From Vibrio sp. Isolate32 (GTDB lineage: Bacteria > Pseudomonadota > Gammaproteobacteria > Enterobacterales > Vibrionaceae): 64,000 nucleotides of DNA. Shown here one piece after another: positions 58,752-64,000 of this stretch. Location of the stretch: NCBI RefSeq assembly GCF_022397955.1, contig NZ_JAKEUQ010000008.1, positions 244,446 through 308,445 on the forward strand, written 5' to 3'. The first letter of the stretch is position 1. Each line of letters starts with the position of its first letter. Below the pieces are notes generated by a model. That model did not search any database. It was not told where the DNA came from and saw only the letters and a list, made by a program, of their open reading frames with translations. A program made the position numbers and the translations under genes.

Positions 58752-59922
58752 AGCAGTCATTAGTGGTATTGGCATTGTTTCGCCATTAGGAATTACTACA
58801 GGTTCATTCTACGATAATTTATGTTCTGGTATAAGTAATTTTTCTATAGAAGACTTAGTGTATGAAAAGTATCAGAAAGGTTTTGTATCGTCTAGAGTTG
58901 AAAAAAGAGACTTAGACACTATTTTGGATGCGGTAGGAGACTCTTATCGTGACACGCCTGGAATCGCTTTTGCGATCTATGCTGCTAGACAAGCATTAAC
59001 TGACTCATCTTTAGACTTACCCTCTGGTTCGAAAGTAAATGTATATTCTGGTAATGGAGATTCCGAATCAACATTACTAGATAGATACCTTGCTAGCGGT
59101 AAAGTTAAGTTACCTCAGATGTACTCTAGTCATTGCATATCTAAAGAGATCTCTAGATCTTTGGGATTTCGCGGTGATAATATTACTATGCATAACACTT
59201 GTGCTTCTTCTATCATTGCGTTAGAGGCTGGTGTGGATGACATAGAGAGCGGAAGATCCAAAGTAAGTATTTGTGGAGCGACAGATGCTTTTTCCAACAA
59301 AATTTTTGCCGGTTTTTCAAGTTTAAAGGCGTTAGTTTCAGACAGGTGTAAGCCATTTTCTTCAGAACGAAAAGGTATAGTTATTTCTGAAGGAGCTATT
59401 TTTTTTGTTTTGGAAGAACAGGAGCATGCATTAGAGCGAGGGGCCGATATTTATTGCGAAATAAACGGTATTGGGCTTAGCAATGACTCTTTTCATTTGA
59501 CAAAACCATCATCCTATGGGATTTCGCTTTCTATTCGTGAAGCAGCAACTAAATCTCAATTAAACTTTGATGATATTAGCTGTATTTACGCCCACGCTAC
59601 AGGTACAAAGGCAAATGACTATGCTGAATATGAAGCACTTTCGAATTGCTTTTCTGATATACCCATACCCCCTATAGTAGCAATTAAGTCTAGTTTAGGA
59701 CACATGATGGCAGTGGCTGGGGCTGCCAATGTAGCTTCCGCTGCTCTTAGTATTAAGCATGGAGTACTTCCTCCGTCACTCTATTCTCAGCCTATTGAAG
59801 ATCTATTTAAAATCGACTTGGTTGAAAAAGTTAGGGTAACCTCACCAAAAACTATTTTATGTAATGCTTTTGGTTTTGGTGGAAATAATGGTGCAATTAT
59901 CATTTCAGGAGTTAATCAGTAA
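58744..59922 (+). CDS. Beta-ketoacyl-ACP synthase (KAS II / type-II PKS ketosynthase)
   Basis: 392-aa catalytic ketosynthase with the full Cys-His-His set: C153 (HNTCASSIIAL), H284 (YAHATGTKANDYAE) and H320 (IKSSLGHMMAVAGAA, with K315). NAFGFGGNNGAII closes the fold. GTG 58744 after GGAGG was preferred over the in-frame start at 58732, and it overlaps the preceding stop. It should extend ACP-bound chains with malonyl units, together with the Gln-type partner encoded one gene earlier. Confidence 0.92.
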   Translation: MNKAVISGIGIVSPLGITTGSFYDNLCSGISNFSIEDLVYEKYQKGFVSSRVEKRDLDTILDAVGDSYRDTPGIAFAIYAARQALTDSSLDLPSGSKVNVYSGNGDSESTLLDRYLASGKVKLPQMYSSHCISKEISRSLGFRGDNITMHNTCASSIIALEAGVDDIESGRSKVSICGATDAFSNKIFAGFSSLKALVSDRCKPFSSERKGIVISEGAIFFVLEEQEHALERGADIYCEINGIGLSNDSFHLTKPSSYGISLSIREAATKSQLNFDDISCIYAHATGTKANDYAEYEALSNCFSDIPIPPIVAIKSSLGHMMAVAGAANVASAALSIKHGVLPPSLYSQPIEDLFKIDLVEKVRVTSPKTILCNAFGFGGNNGAIIISGVNQ

Positions 59923-60692
59923 TGATTGATTTAAAGTTTGATAGTAATCTTAATGTTTTCAAAAGCCATTTCCCCAACTCTCCCCTTGTTCCTGGAGGTC
60001 TAATTATAGATATAATAATTAGCCACCTTAAGTCTCAAGGGTTAGTGGATTGTATCACTAACTATGAGTGGAAGTCATTGTTTCGATCTCCTATCCTTCC
60101 TGATTTGTCATACAAGTTAAGTATTAACGGGGATTCTAACAGGATAAATGCAATAATTAGCTATGAAGGTGTTGATTGTTTAGAAAGCTCTTTCAAAAGG
60201 AAAATTGTTGATTACTCAAATATTATTGAAATCCCTTCGGTAATAGGTAGATTGTCGTCCGCTTCCGGTATTCAGCAAATGGATATAGAGTTCCTAGAAA
60301 GTTGGACTAATTTGGAAGAGTTTGCCGATGTAGGTGCATTTGGGGTCGGAGAAATATCATCTAAAAATCTATCCTGTGTCGACGACTTTTCGTATGAAGG
60401 TGATTTTGGTTCTGTTTTTGGTTTAATGGAACTTATTGGTGCTCAGGTTTTACTATCGTTATCTAGTAGAATTAAAGATAGTGGATTATTTGGTTATGTT
60501 CGATTCTCTAAATGTCACATTCTAGACTTGAATATTAAAGGTAGTGGTAATCTACACGTGGTGACTTCTTCAAAATTAATAAATGGAAATACTATAGTAT
60601 GGAGGTCGACCGTTTATAATAATAAAAAACCAGTTTTTTTAGCATCAGCTATAAGTAGAAACTTTTTGAGGATCGACAACAATGAAGAGTAA
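59922..60692 (+). CDS. Double-hotdog FabZ-like protein 2 (Glu replaced by Asp)
   Basis: 256-aa paralogue of the protein at 57960. FKSHFPNSPLVPGGLIIDIII keeps H16, but the catalytic Glu position is D30. The TAATG overlap with the ketosynthase indicates coupling. The change suggests altered activity, for example isomerase, inactive partner or different chain position. Paired dehydratases of this kind occur in aryl polyene loci. Function inferred. Confidence 0.65.
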   Translation: MIDLKFDSNLNVFKSHFPNSPLVPGGLIIDIIISHLKSQGLVDCITNYEWKSLFRSPILPDLSYKLSINGDSNRINAIISYEGVDCLESSFKRKIVDYSNIIEIPSVIGRLSSASGIQQMDIEFLESWTNLEEFADVGAFGVGEISSKNLSCVDDFSYEGDFGSVFGLMELIGAQVLLSLSSRIKDSGLFGYVRFSKCHILDLNIKGSGNLHVVTSSKLINGNTIVWRSTVYNNKKPVFLASAISRNFLRIDNNEE

Positions 60693-61554
60693 AGTTATCG
60701 CTATAGGGAGTGGTGATTTTGTTATCAGGTGTCTTAGCTACCTAATACCCAAGGTACATATTTCTTTAGTTTTTATTACGGAAAAACCACAAATCTGCCA
60801 TAGGTTAGTTAGTTTTTGTGTAAAAAATAATATAAAATATCTATTTGTAAGCAGCCTTAAAGATAATGAGACGTTTAGAATAATTAGTGACACAGAACCT
60901 GATATAATTTTTAGTATTAACAACTTTAAGATAATACCTAATAATATTGTTTCTATTGCAAAGAAAGGCGTTATTAATTTTCATAATTCTCTATTACCTA
61001 AGTATGCAGGCCTTAACCCTTGTAGTTGGGCAATTATTAATAATGAGGATGCTCACGGAGTTACATGGCACTTTGTTGAGGAGTTAATCGATGGTGGGGA
61101 TATATTGGCTCAATGCTCATTTGATATCGATGAATCGGATAACGCTAAGTCATTGATAATAAAGTCATTTAAGTATGGTTATAAATGTTTTGTTGAAAAT
61201 GTTGATAATTGGATAGATGGTCCTATAAGTTCAACCCCGCAGTCTATATCGGATATAGATTACTATTCTTCAAAAGATAAACCAGATTCAGAGTTTATTA
61301 GTTTTGATAAAAAAGTAGAAGATATAAATCGTTTGTTTAGAGCTTGTGATTTTTTCCCTCTTCCGAATCTGTTTTTTACTCCAAAAGTGAGAATTGATAA
61401 TTGTGTTTTTTCGTTAAATCTTGTTAATTCTTATACCTCCGGTTCTAATGGTGCTAAAGTTGGAGAAGTAATTGTTGTTGATGATGACACTATAAAAGTA
61501 CAGTTATCTGATGGAGTTGCTTTGTTTAATCTGTTACCAGAATCAAGCTTGTAA
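60682..61554 (+). CDS. Formyltransferase (methionyl-tRNA formyltransferase fold)
   Basis: 290 aa. The formyl-transferase catalytic Asn-His-Asp fits N99 and H101 in VINFHNSLLPKYAGLNP and D137 in ELIDGGDIL, with the 36-residue His-Asp spacing of Fmt. A C-terminal Fmt-like beta domain follows (VGEVIVVDDDTIKVQLSDG). It would use 10-formyltetrahydrofolate to formylate an amine, here plausibly the amino group of a carrier-bound amino acid. The gene overlaps the dehydratase before it. Confidence 0.85.
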   Translation: MKSKVIAIGSGDFVIRCLSYLIPKVHISLVFITEKPQICHRLVSFCVKNNIKYLFVSSLKDNETFRIISDTEPDIIFSINNFKIIPNNIVSIAKKGVINFHNSLLPKYAGLNPCSWAIINNEDAHGVTWHFVEELIDGGDILAQCSFDIDESDNAKSLIIKSFKYGYKCFVENVDNWIDGPISSTPQSISDIDYYSSKDKPDSEFISFDKKVEDINRLFRACDFFPLPNLFFTPKVRIDNCVFSLNLVNSYTSGSNGAKVGEVIVVDDDTIKVQLSDGVALFNLLPESSL

Positions 61555-61597
61555 AAGACCTTTCAGCAATTATCTAATAGATAAAGGAATTGAGCCT

Positions 61598-63031
61598 GTG
61601 CTTACTATAAATAGTATTATGTCGGTTGTTTTCAGAACCATGTCAGGAAAAGTTGCTATCCATGACTCCTTTTCATCTTATTCATATTCTGAATTAGAAT
61701 CTAGAGTTAATCACTATAAATCGCAAATAACGGAATCCAATCTTGCCCCCAATACACTAATTCTTGTCGAAGGGGATCGTGATTTTGAATTAATCTCTAA
61801 GATATTGGCCAGTGCCATACTTGGATATCCTCACTTATACCTCCCAAAAAAATCCGAAGGAGACTGGTTTGAATCATCATTATCTAGGGTTGGCGCGACG
61901 TTCAGGTTTAAGGACCATTCTAAAAACATTAACATAGGTACTTATGCAAGCTGGGGTAGATTCGCTAATACATTTGTAAATTTTTCCTCCGGCACTACAG
62001 GAAAACCGAAAATTATACCAGTTCCAGAGTCTGGGGTGATCAACCTTTGTTATGATCCTGACTGGATTGATACTCGCAATATAATAATCCTATCTCAGGC
62101 AGCAATGACATTTGATATATTTCAACTAGAAGTGTGGGTTTCTTTACTCAATGGTGGGACATTAGTATTACATAACGGTAGGTTTGTTACACCAAACGTT
62201 ATTAACAAAAGCGTGAGTGAGCACAAAGTCAACACCATGTTTATTGCTACCACTCTATTTCACCGTTTGCATGACACATTGAAATATGACTTCAATGGTA
62301 TCAAGTATCTAATGGTGGGTGGTGAAGCATTACTATCTCGCGTTGTGTCTAGTTTATTCGATGTTAACAAATCTGTAACCATTCTAAACGGGTATGGACC
62401 AACTGAGTCTACGATTGGGACAAGCTTTTATGAAATTCCCCGTGAATTAACTACTGAAAACAAAGTAGTCCCCCTTGGTAAGCCAATCAGAAATGTATTA
62501 ATGGAAATACCGGATAAGGATGAAAATGGGGTTGGAGAGGTTTATATCTCTGGTCCATGTTTAACCGAAGGCTACATTAATGAACACCTTTTAAACGATA
62601 GTAAATTTATAATTGAAAAAATTAGTGGTATAGAAAGGAGGTGGTATAGAACGGGTGACCTTATGAAAGTAGAAAATGGACTTTTTTGTTACTTAGGGCG
62701 GGTCGATCTTCAGGTGAAAATTAGAGGTAATCGAGTAGATCCACAGGAGTTGACATATGCTATCTCAGATATTACAAAAGAAAATGAAATAGCTATAGTG
62801 TCAGTAAGTATAGATGGTCAGTCCGTTCTGGTACTAGTCCACGGACCTAACGTATCAACAAAGTTGGTGAACGATAGCCTTAAAGATTTCTGCTTAACGA
62901 GACCAGATTACATGCACCCGTCGCATGTTTACTGTTTTGATGTTTGGCCAGTGTTATCGAGTGGTAAAACCGATATCAAGTCATTACAGTCTATTTCCGC
63001 ATCTGCTGTTCTAGAGGAAATGGTTTATTAG
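61598..63031 (+). CDS. Stand-alone adenylation enzyme (NRPS A-domain / AMP-ligase)
   Basis: 477-aa ANL enzyme. Core motifs are VNFSSGTTGKPKI (A3), AAMTFDIFQLEVW (A4), LNGYGPTEST (A5), GEVYISGPCLTEGYIN (A6), WYRTGDL (A7), GRVDLQVKIRGNRVDPQEL (A8) and SSGKTDIKSL with the A10 lysine. The frame opens at 61511 inside the formyltransferase gene, but GTG 61598 follows AAAGGA and is preferred. No condensation domain or fused carrier is present, so it probably loads one of the discrete ACPs or activates an acid for amide formation. Confidence 0.85.
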   Translation: MLTINSIMSVVFRTMSGKVAIHDSFSSYSYSELESRVNHYKSQITESNLAPNTLILVEGDRDFELISKILASAILGYPHLYLPKKSEGDWFESSLSRVGATFRFKDHSKNINIGTYASWGRFANTFVNFSSGTTGKPKIIPVPESGVINLCYDPDWIDTRNIIILSQAAMTFDIFQLEVWVSLLNGGTLVLHNGRFVTPNVINKSVSEHKVNTMFIATTLFHRLHDTLKYDFNGIKYLMVGGEALLSRVVSSLFDVNKSVTILNGYGPTESTIGTSFYEIPRELTTENKVVPLGKPIRNVLMEIPDKDENGVGEVYISGPCLTEGYINEHLLNDSKFIIEKISGIERRWYRTGDLMKVENGLFCYLGRVDLQVKIRGNRVDPQELTYAISDITKENEIAIVSVSIDGQSVLVLVHGPNVSTKLVNDSLKDFCLTRPDYMHPSHVYCFDVWPVLSSGKTDIKSLQSISASAVLEEMVY

Positions 63032-63053
63032 TATAGTGATGGCTCGGTAAAGG

Positions 63054-63067
63054 GGTTCTGTCGCAAA
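63054..63067 (+). repeat. Solo IS6-like terminal inverted repeat
   Basis: GGTTCTGTCGCAAA differs at one position from GGTTCTGTTGCAAA, a terminal repeat found in IS6-family elements. No IS6 transposase follows and no second end was found in the window, so it is a remnant or coincidence. Confidence 0.35.
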
Positions 63068-63376
63068 TAAAAATATGTATGGCTTTTTTCCCTTTGCAGT
63101 TCAACTCATTGCGGGTTTAAGTTAAATTTTGAGCTGTGATTTAGAGTTTATCGTTCTATTTTTTTATCTAGTAAATAATAACCGGTAACTTGTTTGTTAA
63201 ATATACAGAATTCTCTCTTGGTTTTGATCTTCAGATGAGATTATTTTGGGCAACGCTTATCACATTTCCCTACTAGGTGGTTGATAAGAATTAGCCACCC
63301 TATCGTAAGCTCTATGACCTTTTGATAATGCAGTTATGAGAGTACTTTTGATAGGGCGATGCTCACTGTTATCAGA

Positions 63377-63631
63377 TTACAATAAATATTGATTGCCTTT
63401 GCTCTTAAAACTGACAGCTTTAACCATTCCTTCAAATAAAGTTTGATCAGTGCTAACGTATTTCTGGACAAAGGTTTGCCAGTGACTTTGCTAATTTAGA
63501 AAATTACGGATAATTATAAGTATTGGAAATCCGTATGTGGGGTTTACGCTTACTTCTTTCGCAAATGCATCGGATGTCATAAAGCACCTTTCTTTGCGAA
63601 CATTTCTTCCTATCGCACCTTTAGCGATCAT
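63377..63631 (-). pseudogene. Decayed minus-strand gene remnant
   Basis: From ATG at 63631 the minus strand reads MIAKGAIGRNVRKERCF and on to FPILIIIRNFLN, stops at TAG 63491-63493, then continues open in the same frame (QSHWQTFVQKYVSTDQ) to TAA at 63377-63379. The residues look protein-like, but no family is recognised. Confidence 0.25.
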
Positions 63632-63877
63632 TGCAGTACCTTAGATACTCACATTGATCGCATTGGGCGGGGCGTTGTTCGACTACCCCAAAATGAGATA
63701 TTTTTTTGAAATTAAAGATTCTGGTATTATGTGTTTTTTGCATGATGTGATTGAAATATGCCAAACAAACACAATAATTCAAAACGCCATCATATCCCCA
63801 AACAGCAATACAAAATCACCAATTGGTCAGAGTGTCAACGCTAGTTTAAAATTGATCCACTTATCGACGTTATCGCC

Positions 63878-64000
63878 GTAAGCGCTCCATAAAACCCGCA
63901 TTCTAATCGCCTAGCGCGAAGAATAAGATCAAGTCTCCAACCATGAGGAGATTTGAAATGGGAAAACGACACACTAATCAAGAATGGCAAACGCTCATCG
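63878..64000 (+). mobile_element. IS66-family element, left end (rest outside window)
   Basis: GTAAGCGCTCCATAAAACCC at 63878-63897 resembles the GTAAGCG terminus of IS66 elements. About 80 bp later a gene opens whose start fits the IS66 accessory protein TnpA. The other end and any 8-bp target duplication lie beyond the window. Confidence 0.7.
63958..64000 (+). CDS. IS66 TnpA-like accessory protein, N-terminus only
   Basis: ATG 63958 follows GAGGAG and reads MGKRHTNQEWQTLI to the window edge. The K-R-x-T-x-x-E-W-x-x-L-I pattern matches IS66 TnpA starts. Only 14 codons are visible, so the call rests on this pattern and the adjacent GTAAGCG end. Confidence 0.6.
   Translation, partial: MGKRHTNQEWQTLI

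Larger units (their letters stand above)
63032..63877. other. 846-bp debris region between the operon and the IS66 element
   Basis: No intact gene. Contents seen: an IS6-like terminal sequence at 63054-63067 and a decayed minus-strand frame at 63377-63631. A short plus-strand frame at 63654-63881 has no ribosome binding site and runs into the IS66 end, so I do not call it. No terminator was recognised right after the adenylation gene. Confidence 0.5.

Noticed and set aside
49335..63031. Reading the operon as a simple fatty-acid or aryl polyene cluster
   Set aside because: The amino acid:carrier protein ligase, ATP-grasp ligase, formyltransferase, A-domain and 2OG hydroxylase have no place in standard aryl polyene loci, and no aryl starter (tyrosine lyase) or membrane glycosyl/acyltransferase genes are present.
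63654..63881. 75-aa plus-strand frame near the IS66 end
   Set aside because: No ribosome binding site, an unconvincing composition, and it runs across the IS66 terminus.
1..64000. CRISPR arrays, tRNA and rRNA genes
   Set aside because: No regularly spaced repeats, cloverleaf-like or rRNA-like sequences were found on reading either strand.

Overview
The window is a Vibrio chromosome segment (a splendidus-clade-like Vibrio is plausible, but the species cannot be fixed from this alone). The evidence is the gene order rpsB-tsf-pyrH-frr-uppS-cdsA-ispC-rseP-bamA-skp-lpxD-fabZ-lpxA-lpxB-rnhB-dnaE-accA-tilS, a trehalose PTS locus treR-treB-treC, a CsrB-type small RNA, and Vibrio-typical small proteins (DUF3301, DUF3461, DUF3549, YaeP, DUF4250).

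Positions 1-25700 are ordinary chromosome in short units: the 5' end of metN with tandem MetJ boxes, gmhB, a MliC-like lipoprotein, the tre genes with a CRP/TreR-type control region, YitT, glyA with a PurR box and a tandem 3' repeat array, small lipoproteins and DUF genes, proS, trmO, the zinc-independent ribosomal proteins L31B/L36B behind Fur-like and Zur-like boxes, an AbgT transporter, a probably frameshifted MipA/OmpV porin gene, yaiI, the csrB RNA with a VarA/GacA-type box, truC, glnD and map. Positions 25730-47410 hold the conserved translation, envelope and replication supercluster, followed by tilS and a small cytochrome c.

At 48100 the core ends abruptly. An IS5-family (IS903-group) element, whose transposase is frameshifted, cuts off the N-terminal part of a LysR regulator. 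Beyond it lies an AT-rich, foreign-looking block of 15 tightly packed plus-strand genes (49335-63031), which reads as one biosynthetic operon. It is followed by an IS6-like terminal sequence, gene debris and the left end of an IS66-family element running off the window.

The operon encodes two discrete acyl carrier proteins, a class-II aminoacyl-tRNA-synthetase-like amino acid:carrier protein ligase, a 2-oxoglutarate/Fe(II) amino-acid hydroxylase, an ATP-grasp ligase, an SDR ketoreductase, a catalytic ketosynthase plus a Gln-type chain-length-factor-like partner, two double-hotdog FabZ-like proteins, two Cys-His-Asp C39/BtrH-like candidate acyltransferases, a formyltransferase, a free-standing adenylating enzyme and a MATE exporter. 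My reading (inference) is a highly reducing type-II polyketide/fatty-acid machine joined to carrier-protein-bound amino-acid chemistry, making a small secreted acyl-amino-acid metabolite. I do not recognise it as a named pathway, and it is the most interesting object in the window.
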